From Anaerococcus vaginalis ATCC 51170 (GTDB lineage: Bacteria > Bacillota > Clostridia > Tissierellales > Peptoniphilaceae): a stretch of 64,000 nucleotides of DNA. Below are positions 1 to 6,889 of this stretch, one piece after another. The stretch is taken from NCBI RefSeq assembly GCF_000163295.1, contig NZ_GG700527.1, positions 122,175-186,174 of the forward strand, read 5' to 3'. The position numbers were made by a program, and so were the translations under genes. The notes below the pieces were generated by a model. The model did no database searches, had not been told where the DNA came from, and saw only the letters and a program-made list of their open reading frames with translations. Each line of letters opens with the position of its first letter. Within the stretch, counting starts at the first letter, position 1.

Positions 1-1
1 A

Positions 2-733
2 ATTTTAAATGAAAAATACGGAATTGAAGAAGAAGATTTTATTACAGCAGAACTTGAAGTAGTTCCTGCAGGAAAAGCAAGAGAAGTTGGTTTTGATAAA
101 TCAATGATAGCTTCCCACGGTCACGATGACAGAGTTTGTTCATACGCAGCTTTGAGAGCTTTGCTTGATATAAAAGAAACAAAGAAAACTTTGCTAGGAC
201 TTTTTGTTGACAAGGAAGAGATTGGTTCAGTTGGAGCAACAGGAATGACTTCACAATTTTTTGAAAATACTCTTTTAGAAATTATGAATTTAAAAGAAGA
301 GTTTGATTTGATTAAATTCAAAAGAGCTTTGAGAAATTCAAAAGTTTTATCAGCTGACGTAACCTTGGCAGAAGATCCAAACTTTAAAGATGCAACAGAA
401 AGTCAAAATGCAGCACAAATTTCTCATGGAGTTGCCTTAACAAAATACACAGGCTCAGGCGGAAAAGGCGGATCAAATGATGCTGATGCAGAATATTTAT
501 CACAAGTTAGACTTGCTTTTAATAAAGATGAAGTAATTTTCCAAACAGGAGAGCTTGGTAAAGTTGATCAAGGTGGTGGAGGAACAATTGCCTATATTCT
601 TGCAGAATATGGAATGGATGTAGTTGATTGTGGAACACCAGTAATATCTATGCACGCACCAATAGAATTAATTTCAAAAGCAGATTTCTACTCAACCTTT
701 ACAGCTTACAGAGCCTTTTATAAAAATATTTGA
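2..733 (+). CDS. M18 family aminopeptidase, 3' part (5' end outside window)
   Basis: The frame is open from base 2, so the N-terminus lies outside the window; about 243 residues remain. It matches the C-terminal part of M18 zinc aminopeptidases. A conserved HGHDDR stretch is followed by VDKEEIGSVGATGM, where the Glu-Glu pair supplies catalytic and metal-ligand residues, and near the end SMHAPIEL carries a late metal-ligand His. These enzymes remove N-terminal residues from peptides in the cytoplasm as dodecamers. The bacterial form of about 460 residues is typical in clostridia-like Firmicutes. The TGA stop lies inside the -35 box (TTGACA) of the next gene's first promoter, so no terminator fits between them. 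The family is clear; substrate preference is not. Confidence 0.9.
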   Translation: MLNEKYGIEEEDFITAELEVVPAGKAREVGFDKSMIASHGHDDRVCSYAALRALLDIKETKKTLLGLFVDKEEIGSVGATGMTSQFFENTLLEIMNLKEEFDLIKFKRALRNSKVLSADVTLAEDPNFKDATESQNAAQISHGVALTKYTGSGGKGGSNDADAEYLSQVRLAFNKDEVIFQTGELGKVDQGGGGTIAYILAEYGMDVVDCGTPVISMHAPIELISKADFYSTFTAYRAFYKNI

Positions 734-758
734 CAAGAATTTTAATCTAGCGTATAAT
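730..758 (+). promoter_or_regulatory. veg promoter P1 (sigma-A type)
   Basis: TTGACA at 730-735 and TATAAT at 753-758 are both consensus hexamers with a 17-bp spacer. The -35 overlaps the aminopeptidase stop codon. Confidence 0.8.
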
Positions 759-769
759 ATTACGCTAAT

Positions 770-798
770 TTGACTTATCCACAATTTTGTTGTATAAT
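770..798 (+). promoter_or_regulatory. veg promoter P2 (sigma-A type)
   Basis: TTGACT at 770-775 and TATAAT at 793-798 again have a 17-bp spacer, exactly 40 bp downstream of P1. Transcription would start near 805, about 20 bases before the veg start codon. Confidence 0.8.
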
Positions 799-825
799 AT
801 ATACAAATGCATGGAAGGTGGATAT

Positions 826-1065
826 ATGGAATTTAAATCAGTTAGTGAAATAAGGTCAGAAGTTAAAAAAAACGTAGGAAAAGAAGTTACTTTAAAAGCT
901 GATAAGGGTAGAAAAAGAATTGTTACCAAAAGCGGTATAATTTTAGACGCTTTCCCAAGTGTATTTACAATAAAAGTAAATAATGATTTTGATGCAGAAA
1001 GAACTGTATCATACAGCTACTCAGATGTTTTAACATCTACAGTTAGATTACAAATAAACAATTAA
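826..1065 (+). CDS. veg: Veg family protein
   Basis: This 79-residue protein belongs to the small Veg family found near-universally in Firmicutes. In Bacillus subtilis Veg is made at very high level and is linked to biofilm control; its biochemistry is unsettled. The start at 826 is chosen over an upstream in-frame ATG-like start at 787, because 787 lies within the P2 promoter and 826 has the ribosome site GGAAGGTGG at 813-821. The core contains KVTLKADKGRKR-like and KSGIILDAFPSVF segments with a C-terminal YSYSDVLT. It stands alone as a one-gene unit between the aminopeptidase and a strong terminator, and has two consensus promoters, implying high constitutive expression. Confidence 0.92.
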   Translation: MEFKSVSEIRSEVKKNVGKEVTLKADKGRKRIVTKSGIILDAFPSVFTIKVNNDFDAERTVSYSYSDVLTSTVRLQINN

Positions 1066-1081
1066 TTATAGATTAATTCAA

Positions 1082-1115
1082 AAAATCATCCTAATATTTT
1101 GAGGATGATTTTTTT
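1082..1115 (+). terminator. Rho-independent terminator after veg
   Basis: The stem AAAATCATCCT / AGGATGATTTT (11 bp, arms 1082-1092 and 1102-1112) is followed by a T run. Confidence 0.85.
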
Positions 1116-1176
1116 GATTTTGAATTTATTAAAAAAATAATTTAAATTTTTTAATTTTAATTTTTAAAAAATTTTA

Positions 1177-1215
1177 AACAAAAAAGAGCAAGAATTTCTT
1201 GCTCTTTTTTTGTTT
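1177..1215 (-). terminator. Terminator of the lipoprotein gene (bidirectional shape)
   Basis: A long near-perfect palindrome with core AAGAGCAAG / CTTGCTCTT is flanked by A and T runs on both sides. It sits just past the stop of the minus-strand lipoprotein gene and can also stop leftover veg transcripts. Confidence 0.85.
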
Positions 1216-1224
1216 AAAATTTAA

Positions 1225-1446
1225 TTATTTATTTGATCCAGCGTCTGAAGCAGGTGTACTAGCATCGTTTGATGATGGTGTGCTTGCTGCGTTTGAATCC
1301 ATTGTACTAGCGTTAGAATCAGCTTTTTCTGTAGTTGTTGTTGAAGCTGGTGTGCTTGAAGCGTTTGATGTTGTGTCAGCTTTTTTTCCACATCCTACTA
1401 AAGCAACTGTTAATGCTAATACTGGTAATACTTTTTTAATTTTCAT
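1225..1446 (-). CDS. Small Ser/Thr/Ala-rich lipoprotein
   Basis: This 73-residue protein has a lipoprotein signal: MKIKK, a hydrophobic stretch, then the lipobox LVGC with the lipidated Cys at about residue 19. The mature part is about 54 residues of low complexity, almost only Ser, Thr, Ala, Asn, Asp, Lys and Pro, with STPAS-type motifs recurring. It therefore looks like an unstructured surface tether rather than a substrate-binding protein. A very strong ribosome site (GGGGG) precedes the ATG. It is transcribed alone, from a promoter whose start overlaps a perfect 13-bp palindrome, and ends at its own terminator. Function unknown. Similar short secreted lipoproteins are often annotated only as hypothetical. 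Confidence 0.8.
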   Translation of the reverse strand: MKIKKVLPVLALTVALVGCGKKADTTSNASSTPASTTTTEKADSNASTMDSNAASTPSSNDASTPASDAGSNK

Positions 1447-1471
1447 TGTTTAATCCCCCTGTTTAAAAAAA

Positions 1472-1503
1472 TATACTTACTATCTTTACCGATAGTAAGT
1501 ATA
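1472..1503 (-). promoter_or_regulatory. Perfect 13-bp palindrome, probable operator of the lipoprotein gene
   Basis: The arms TATACTTACTATC (1472-1484) and GATAGTAAGTATA (1491-1503) are exact inverted copies around a 6-base centre. The site overlaps the predicted transcription start and the -10 edge of the lipoprotein promoter, the usual place for a repressor. Its length and symmetry suit a dimeric TetR- or MarR-type regulator; which one is unknown. Confidence 0.6.
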
Positions 1504-1530
1504 ATATACCAGATTTGAAGAAAAATTCAA
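1501..1530 (-). promoter_or_regulatory. Promoter of the lipoprotein gene
   Basis: Read on the minus strand, TTGAAT (1530-1525) and TATTAT (1506-1501) are separated by 18 bp. The predicted start falls inside the palindrome at 1472-1503. Confidence 0.5.
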
Positions 1531-1585
1531 ATATTTATGTGAAAAATATTTTTATTTTATAATATATAATTAAAATCTCATTTAA

Positions 1586-2926
1586 TTAAATTTCTATATT
1601 TACCCAATCGCCTTTTCTAAATCTTGTCCATAATCCAATAAATCTTGAAACTTGATCTGCTAGAACTCCTATCCAAATTCCTTGAAGTCCCAAATGAATA
1701 ATATTTACAAAAAATATTGTTGCAGCTGATCTTATAAAGGTAATTGAAATCAAACTTACGGCAAGTGTATATTTAACATCGCCTGCTGCTCTCAAAGCCC
1801 CTCCAAAAATTATTGCGGAAATTTGGAAAATAACTATGAATATAAGATAAAAAGTTATCACAGACCCCATAGCTATTATTTTGTCATCATCAAAAAATAA
1901 TCTAAAAATATTTTTTCTAAATAATACCAAAATAACAGATATTATTATTGAAATTGTTAAGCCAATTTCTTGGCAAGTTTTTCCATATTTTACGGCTTCT
2001 TCTTTTTTTCTTGCTCCAAGACAATTTCCTGTAAGGGCAACTGCTGCAACTTGCATACCATCCCCGAATGAAAATGAAAGAGAAAGCAAATTCATTCCTA
2101 CATTGTGAGCTGCAAATTGGTCTGTTCCAAGTTTTGCGGCTGTAATTGCTGTAACCAAAAATCCAATTCTTGCTGCAATATTTTCTATAAAAATATTTGA
2201 GCCTAGTCCAAAAATTTCTTTAAATATAAAATTTGAGAAAGTAAGTTTATATTTTTTTATAAGCCCAAAGGACATATATGATGATCTTCTAAATAATGAA
2301 GAAAAACTCATAATTGCCGCAACAAAAGCTCCCAAAACTGTTGCGATTGCTGCTCCTTTTACTCCTAATTTTGGAAAACCAAAATTTCCATTTATAAGTA
2401 AATAATTGAAAAATATATTTACAATAGAAGAAACTAGATTTGTTGTAAAGGCTATTTGTGTATTTCCACTTCCTCTTTGGCCTGCATTTATTGTCATGGA
2501 AATTACATTAAATATCATTCCTGCCATTATAATTTTAAAATATGAAACTCCCAAATCGTGAGTTTCAGGAGATGACCCTGCAAGTTTTATAATTTGTGGA
2601 GTAAATATTACAAAAATTGAAGAGATTATTATACATAAACCAACAGCTACAATCATTGCAGTAACCATAGTTTGATTTGCCATTTTTTTATCTTCTTCGC
2701 CTTTTCGTCTTGCAACTAAGGCTGAAACTGAAACGGAAATTGCAATAAAAAAGGAAAGGGCGATAAATTTTGGCTGGGTTGTAAGTCCAATTGCAGCAAC
2801 TGCTGATGAACCAATTGATGAAACCATAAAGGTATCAATCAAGCCTGCCAAAGAAATAAAAAATGACTCCAAGACAGACGGCCAAGCAATTTGCAAGGCC
2901 CTTTTCCAATATTTATTTTTAATCAA
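1586..2926 (-). CDS. MATE family efflux transporter
   Basis: This 446-residue integral membrane protein has about 12 hydrophobic segments arranged as two six-helix halves, the length and layout of MATE (multidrug and toxic compound extrusion) carriers. These are Na+ or H+ coupled exporters of cationic drugs and metabolites. Family features include an early IAWPSVLESFF helix, a VSSIGSSAVAAIG segment after helix 2, and the GQRGSGNTQIAF and LTGNCLGARK loops. The start is TTG at 2926, with ribosome site GAGGTAG about 8 bases upstream; no ATG is better placed. It lies 16 bp downstream of the PdxY-like kinase gene on the same strand, so the two are probably co-transcribed. The substrate cannot be read from sequence. 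Confidence 0.9.
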   Translation of the reverse strand: MIKNKYWKRALQIAWPSVLESFFISLAGLIDTFMVSSIGSSAVAAIGLTTQPKFIALSFFIAISVSVSALVARRKGEEDKKMANQTMVTAMIVAVGLCIIISSIFVIFTPQIIKLAGSSPETHDLGVSYFKIIMAGMIFNVISMTINAGQRGSGNTQIAFTTNLVSSIVNIFFNYLLINGNFGFPKLGVKGAAIATVLGAFVAAIMSFSSLFRRSSYMSFGLIKKYKLTFSNFIFKEIFGLGSNIFIENIAARIGFLVTAITAAKLGTDQFAAHNVGMNLLSLSFSFGDGMQVAAVALTGNCLGARKKEEAVKYGKTCQEIGLTISIIISVILVLFRKNIFRLFFDDDKIIAMGSVITFYLIFIVIFQISAIIFGGALRAAGDVKYTLAVSLISITFIRSAATIFFVNIIHLGLQGIWIGVLADQVSRFIGLWTRFRKGDWVNIEI

Positions 2927-2942
2927 AAAACTACCTCACTTT

Positions 2943-3731
2943 CTATAATTTTTTCAAAATTTCATTTATACTAATATCATTTGCTTTATCATCAATCTTA
3001 ATTTGCATATCAAGAATACAAGCTATCATATCCCTTGTATCTTTAATTGCAAGTAAAAAATCATTATTTTTCAAATAATTTGCCAAAAAAATTGAGTCAA
3101 ACAAGTCCCCGCTTCCGCCAAAAGACTTGTCTAAAAATTTATAATCTTCTTCTATAAAATATTTATCCTTAGCCAAAATAAAATGTCTGTTTCCATCTTC
3201 AACACTTGTAATAATAAATTTTTTACCGATATTTTCAAAATAATCTACAATATCATGAGCTTTTTCAAATTTATTATCAGTCAAAAGCCTTGCCTCTGTG
3301 AGATTTGGAATAATTATATGAGCATAATCTGCCATATATTTATAAATTTCTACAATATTTTTATCAAGACCACTGTAGATTTTTCCAGAATCTCCCATAA
3401 TTGGATCAAGTACCATAAATAGATTATTTTCTTTTACAAAATCACAAATTATTTTTGCCTGATTAAAATTTAAAACAAATCCCACAAAAACTGCCTTATA
3501 TTTTCTATTTTGCTTTTTATAAACTTCAAGAGTATTGGTCAAAAAATTACTAGAATCAAAAATTTCTATGGGTTTTAGAGAAAACATATTTGAAATTAAA
3601 GCTGTAGGTACAAAATCTATATCAAAAGAATAAAAATTTAAAACACTTTTGCAAAGACTTCCACCAATATTTCCACTTGAAAGAAAGTCATTAATGAGCA
3701 AAATTTTTTCATTATTTTTACAAGATTTCAT
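2943..3731 (-). CDS. PfkB-family pyridoxal/pyridoxamine kinase-like protein (PdxY/ThiD type)
   Basis: This 262-residue cytoplasmic protein belongs to the ribokinase/PfkB superfamily, B6-vitamer kinase branch. Visible landmarks are an N-terminal DFLSSGNIGGSL segment, VLDPIMGDSGKIY near residue 108, PNLTEARLL near 142 and the nucleotide/catalytic GGSGDLFDSIF motif near 205, where the Asp acts as general base. The usual family form is G(T/S)GD. Such enzymes phosphorylate pyridoxal and relatives to pyridoxal 5'-phosphate; a hydroxymethylpyrimidine kinase role is the main alternative. The ribosome site AAAGGAG precedes the ATG. The gene heads a two-gene minus-strand unit with the MATE exporter. 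Confidence 0.82.
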   Translation of the reverse strand: MKSCKNNEKILLINDFLSSGNIGGSLCKSVLNFYSFDIDFVPTALISNMFSLKPIEIFDSSNFLTNTLEVYKKQNRKYKAVFVGFVLNFNQAKIICDFVKENNLFMVLDPIMGDSGKIYSGLDKNIVEIYKYMADYAHIIIPNLTEARLLTDNKFEKAHDIVDYFENIGKKFIITSVEDGNRHFILAKDKYFIEEDYKFLDKSFGGSGDLFDSIFLANYLKNNDFLLAIKDTRDMIACILDMQIKIDDKANDISINEILKKL

Positions 3732-3876
3732 ATAACTCCTTTAAATAAAATACTAATTCATTCTTATAGAACTATTATAGTTATATTAATGAAAATAAGC
3801 AAATAAGAAGATTTTTGTTAGATTTTTTAATAAAATATTTTGAATTTTTATCCTGTTAAAATAAGGCGAAATTAGA

Positions 3877-3882
3877 TATAAT
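3877..3882 (+). promoter_or_regulatory. -10 element upstream of cls, predicted near-leaderless start
   Basis: TATAAT ends 7 bases before the first ATG (3889), so transcription would begin at or next to the start codon. No good -35 is seen 16-18 bp upstream. The same hexamer recurs inside the 21-bp repeats that follow. Confidence 0.4.
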
Positions 3883-3888
3883 AATATC

Positions 3889-3951
3889 ATGAAAAAGTAT
3901 AATAACAATATGAAAAAATATAATAACAATATGAAAAAATATAATGAAAAA
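3889..3951 (+). repeat. 21-bp tandem repeat (about 2.7 units) at the 5' end of cls
   Basis: Units begin at 3889, 3910 and 3931. Each reads ATG, an A run, TATAAT, AACA and so on, and encodes MKKYNNN, MKKYNNN, MKKYNEK. Each unit therefore carries an in-frame ATG and a perfect -10 hexamer. Confidence 0.85.
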
Positions 3952-5511
3952 ATTAAAAAAATATTAAACGATAACAAATTTGTTGAAAAAACAAAATCAT
4001 CTTTATTGAAAGTTGTTTTTGGCAGGGCGGGTTTGTATGTTTTGTTAGTACTTGCTCAAATTTTTATTTTTATGGCAATACTTAGACATCTTTCAATCGA
4101 TCCATCTGTAATTTTTGGTTCATCAGCATTGATAGCAGCAATTTCTTTGCTTGTAATTTTGTCGATGGATGTAAATCCTTATGAAAAACTTTCTTGGTTT
4201 TTTCTAATTGCAGCCTTTCCTACTTTTGGAATTATGTTTTTTATCTTATCAAGAATTGACATAGGAAAAAAACTTGAAGAAAGCTCAATTATGGATAGCG
4301 AAGAAGAAACCAATTATCTGCACACAATCGATGAAGATTTGGTAGAAGAATTAAAAAATGAAGATAAGGAATTTTATAATTTAGTAAAATATTTAAATGA
4401 TTACGGCTCATATCCTGTAAGCAAAAATAATGATGCAAAATATTACAGAGTTGGAGATGATGCAGTTAATGATATTATTGAGGCTATAAGAAGTGCAAAA
4501 GATTTTATTTTTGTAGAATTTTTTATAGTACATCAAGGATATTTTTGGGGAACAATTCTTGAAGAACTTGCACAAAAAGCAAGCGAGGGAGTTGAAGTAA
4601 GACTTATGTATGATGGAACAAATGCAATTTTAAATCTACCAAAAAATTTCCCAGAAGAGATGGAAAATCTTGGTATAAAATGCAAGGTATTTTCGCCAAT
4701 AATTCCAATAATATCAACCTATCACAACAACAGAGATCATAGAAAAATTTTGGTAGTAGATGGCAAAGTAGCTTTTACAGGCGGAGTAAATTTGGCTGAC
4801 GAATATATAAATGTAGAAGAAAGATTTGGCCATTGGAAAGATACTTTTATAAGATTAAAAGGCCCAGTAGTTCAGTCATTTACAATTATGTTTTTGCAAT
4901 TGTGGGATAGCGAAGAAAAAGAAGATTTAAAAAGATATTTACAAACATATCCACAAAAATCAAAAGGCTATATGATAGGAGTTGGAGATAATCCGATTAG
5001 AAAAGAAAGATTTTTCAAAAATATTTATATGCACATACTAGATACTGCAAAAGACTACGCATATATAATGACGCCTTATTTAATTATAGATAATGAAATG
5101 ACAAAATCTTTAACATTTGCAGCAAAAAGAGGAGTAGATGTAAGAATAATTCTTCCAGCAATTCCAGACAAAAAAATTCCATATATGCTAGCAAAATCTC
5201 ACTACAAAAAATTAATTGAATCTGGAGTTAAAATTTATGAATATTTGCCGGGATTCATCCATGCGAAAACTTGGGTTTCAGATAATGAAAAAGCAGTAGT
5301 AGGTTCGGTAAATGTAGATTATAGAGCTCTTTATTTAAATTTTGAATGCGGAGTTTATATTCACAAACATCCAGTTATAAATGAAATATTGAAAGATTTT
5401 GAAATAAGTTTTGATATAGGAAAAGAAATAAGCCTTGAAGATGTAAAATCTTATCCAATTTATAAAAAAATAATAGCTTTTATAGTAAAACCATTTGCTC
5501 CATTAATGTAA
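3889..5511 (+). CDS. cls: Cardiolipin synthase (phospholipase D family)
   Basis: This 540-residue membrane enzyme joins two phosphatidylglycerol molecules to make cardiolipin. After the repeat-encoded N-terminus come two transmembrane helices at about residues 45-65 and 72-115, then two phospholipase D domains. Both HKD motifs are intact: HRKILVVD at residue 284 and HAKTWVSD at residue 458. The length is slightly above the usual 480-510 because of the N-terminal repeats. The first ATG at 3889 has no recognisable ribosome site, so the true start could be 3889, 3910 or 3931. The gene forms its own transcription unit and ends at a strong terminator. Confidence 0.93.
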   Translation: MKKYNNNMKKYNNNMKKYNEKIKKILNDNKFVEKTKSSLLKVVFGRAGLYVLLVLAQIFIFMAILRHLSIDPSVIFGSSALIAAISLLVILSMDVNPYEKLSWFFLIAAFPTFGIMFFILSRIDIGKKLEESSIMDSEEETNYLHTIDEDLVEELKNEDKEFYNLVKYLNDYGSYPVSKNNDAKYYRVGDDAVNDIIEAIRSAKDFIFVEFFIVHQGYFWGTILEELAQKASEGVEVRLMYDGTNAILNLPKNFPEEMENLGIKCKVFSPIIPIISTYHNNRDHRKILVVDGKVAFTGGVNLADEYINVEERFGHWKDTFIRLKGPVVQSFTIMFLQLWDSEEKEDLKRYLQTYPQKSKGYMIGVGDNPIRKERFFKNIYMHILDTAKDYAYIMTPYLIIDNEMTKSLTFAAKRGVDVRIILPAIPDKKIPYMLAKSHYKKLIESGVKIYEYLPGFIHAKTWVSDNEKAVVGSVNVDYRALYLNFECGVYIHKHPVINEILKDFEISFDIGKEISLEDVKSYPIYKKIIAFIVKPFAPLM

Positions 5512-5535
5512 ACCTAGTTTTATCTAGGTTTTTTT
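5511..5535 (+). terminator. Terminator after cls
   Basis: The stem AACCTAG / CTAGGTT (5511-5517, 5524-5530) is followed by a T run; it overlaps the last base of the stop codon. Confidence 0.8.
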
Positions 5536-5571
5536 CTTTGAAAAATTTTAAAATAAATTTCAAAAAAATAT

Positions 5572-5599
5572 TTGACAAGAAAAATAATCTAGTTATAAT
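5572..5599 (+). promoter_or_regulatory. Promoter of the GntR-ABC operon
   Basis: TTGACA (5572-5577) and TATAAT (5594-5599) have a 16-bp spacer. Apart from a short AT swap and one deleted base, the spacer matches that of the veg P1 promoter (shared TTGACAAGAA and TAATCTAG). Confidence 0.75.
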
Positions 5600-5610
5600 T
5601 GAATTAAGAA

Positions 5611-5640
5611 GTGTATGGAGATATGCCATACACCATACAG
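5611..5640 (+). promoter_or_regulatory. Operator with three half-sites, probably bound by the GntR regulator
   Basis: GTGTATGG (5611-5618) and CCATACAC (5626-5633) form a perfect 8-bp inverted repeat with a 7-bp centre. A second direct copy of the right half, CCATACAG, follows at 5633-5640. The site starts about 5 bases after the predicted transcription start and before the regulator gene, which is typical of autorepression by YtrA-type GntR proteins. Confidence 0.65.
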
Positions 5641-5661
5641 AAAATAAAGGAAGGGGTTTTT

Positions 5662-6054
5662 ATGTTTGATTTAAATAGCTCATCTCAAATTCCTTTGAAT
5701 GAACAAATCGTTGAGCAAACAAAATTAATGATTGCTCAAGGAATTTTGATTGATGGCGACACTATGCCATCTGTAAGAGATTTATCAAAAGCTCTTTTGA
5801 TTAATCAATCTACCGTTCAAAAAGCCTACAACAAATTAAAAGAAGAAGGAATTTTGCTTACAAAAAAAGGTCTTGGGACTTTTGTAAGTTTAGATGATGA
5901 AATAATTGATGTAAAAAAAGAAAAACTCGAGAAAAAACTCTACGATATTTTTTTAAAATGTATTTTTTATGGAATAAGTTTTGAAAAGATTAAAAATATT
6001 TATGAAAAGAGCAAGGAGGATTCTAATGGCTGTGGAAGTAATGAGCCTTTATAA
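5662..6054 (+). CDS. GntR family transcriptional regulator, YtrA subfamily
   Basis: This 130-residue DNA-binding protein has a GntR winged helix at about residues 10-75 (QIVEQTKLMIAQG, MPSVRDLSKALLINQSTVQKAY, GTFV). Only a short C-terminal helix region of about 45 residues follows, as in the YtrA group, which lacks a large ligand domain. The start at 5662 is preferred over 5611 because AAGGAAGGGG lies just upstream and 5611 is inside the operator. The gene overlaps the ABC ATPase by 29 bp and is co-transcribed with both transporter genes. By analogy with YtrA it should repress this operon; the signal it senses is unknown, but relatives respond to cell-envelope stress. Confidence 0.88.
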   Translation: MFDLNSSSQIPLNEQIVEQTKLMIAQGILIDGDTMPSVRDLSKALLINQSTVQKAYNKLKEEGILLTKKGLGTFVSLDDEIIDVKKEKLEKKLYDIFLKCIFYGISFEKIKNIYEKSKEDSNGCGSNEPL

Positions 6055-6889
6055 ATCTTTTGGGGAAAATAAGGTTTTGGAAGATGTGAATTTTTCTTTG
6101 GAAGAAGGAAAAATATATGCTTTGGTTGGAAGAAATGGATCTGGCAAAACTACTCTTTTGAAAGTAATGGCTGATATTTTTCAAAAAGATTTAGGCAAGG
6201 TTAATGTTTTTGGAAAATCTTGTGTGGAGGATAAGCATATATTGGAAAATATTGTTTATTTGCCTGATAGGTTTGATTATTTTGATTATATATCGGTTGA
6301 AAAAATGCTTGAATATTATGAAGTTATTTATCCAAATTTCAACAAAAAATTTGCAAAAAAAGAGCTTGAAAAAAATAATATAGATTTAAAAAAATCTTTG
6401 AGATCTTTTTCAAAAGGATATAAAAATTTGATTGGGCTTTTGGCTACTATTTCTACAAATGCAAAAGTGATTCTTTTAGATGAAATTCTTGATGGAATGG
6501 ATGTTTTAAATAAGGAGATTATTCTTACTTATATTTTAGATTTGAAAGAAGAAGGAAGAACTGTTCTTGCATCAAGCCACGAGCTTGAGGAATTGGCAAA
6601 AGTTGCTGATGAAACTCTTTATCTTTCTAAGGAAGGAAAACTTACAAATCTTTATCAAAATAAGGAAAAATTTGTGAAGTTGCAAGTGGTTGTAAAGGAT
6701 GAATTAGATCCAAAAATTCTTGAAAAATCTGTTTTGAGATTTCATTTGGGAAGAGTTTATACAATTTTGATTGATAATAGGGAAAATATTCTTGATGATA
6801 TAAAAAGAAATGAATCTATTGTGCAATTTGATGTTTTGGAATCAAAAATTGAGGATAATTTTTATTGGGAGAAGGGAAGGAACAAATAA
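6026..6889 (+). CDS. ABC transporter ATP-binding protein
   Basis: This is a 287-residue ATPase subunit. Walker A is GRNGSGKTT at about residues 34-42 and Walker B is VILLDEILDGMD near 148. The signature loop reads SFSKGY instead of LSGGQ, a change common in this YtrB-like group. The start at 6026 is set by GGAGG at 6016-6020; a longer frame back to 5981 would begin inside the regulator gene without a ribosome site. It overlaps the regulator by 29 bp and shares TAATG with the permease, so translation of the three is coupled. It probably powers export or extrusion by the membrane subunit that follows. Confidence 0.9.
   Translation: MAVEVMSLYKSFGENKVLEDVNFSLEEGKIYALVGRNGSGKTTLLKVMADIFQKDLGKVNVFGKSCVEDKHILENIVYLPDRFDYFDYISVEKMLEYYEVIYPNFNKKFAKKELEKNNIDLKKSLRSFSKGYKNLIGLLATISTNAKVILLDEILDGMDVLNKEIILTYILDLKEEGRTVLASSHELEELAKVADETLYLSKEGKLTNLYQNKEKFVKLQVVVKDELDPKILEKSVLRFHLGRVYTILIDNRENILDDIKRNESIVQFDVLESKIEDNFYWEKGRNK

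Noticed and set aside
787-825. Longer N-terminus of Veg
   Set aside because: These codons lie within the P2 promoter and have no family sequence; 826 has the ribosome site.
1199-1453. 84-residue plus-strand frame opposite the lipoprotein gene
   Set aside because: It mirrors the low-complexity lipoprotein codons, begins in a terminator and has no ribosome site.
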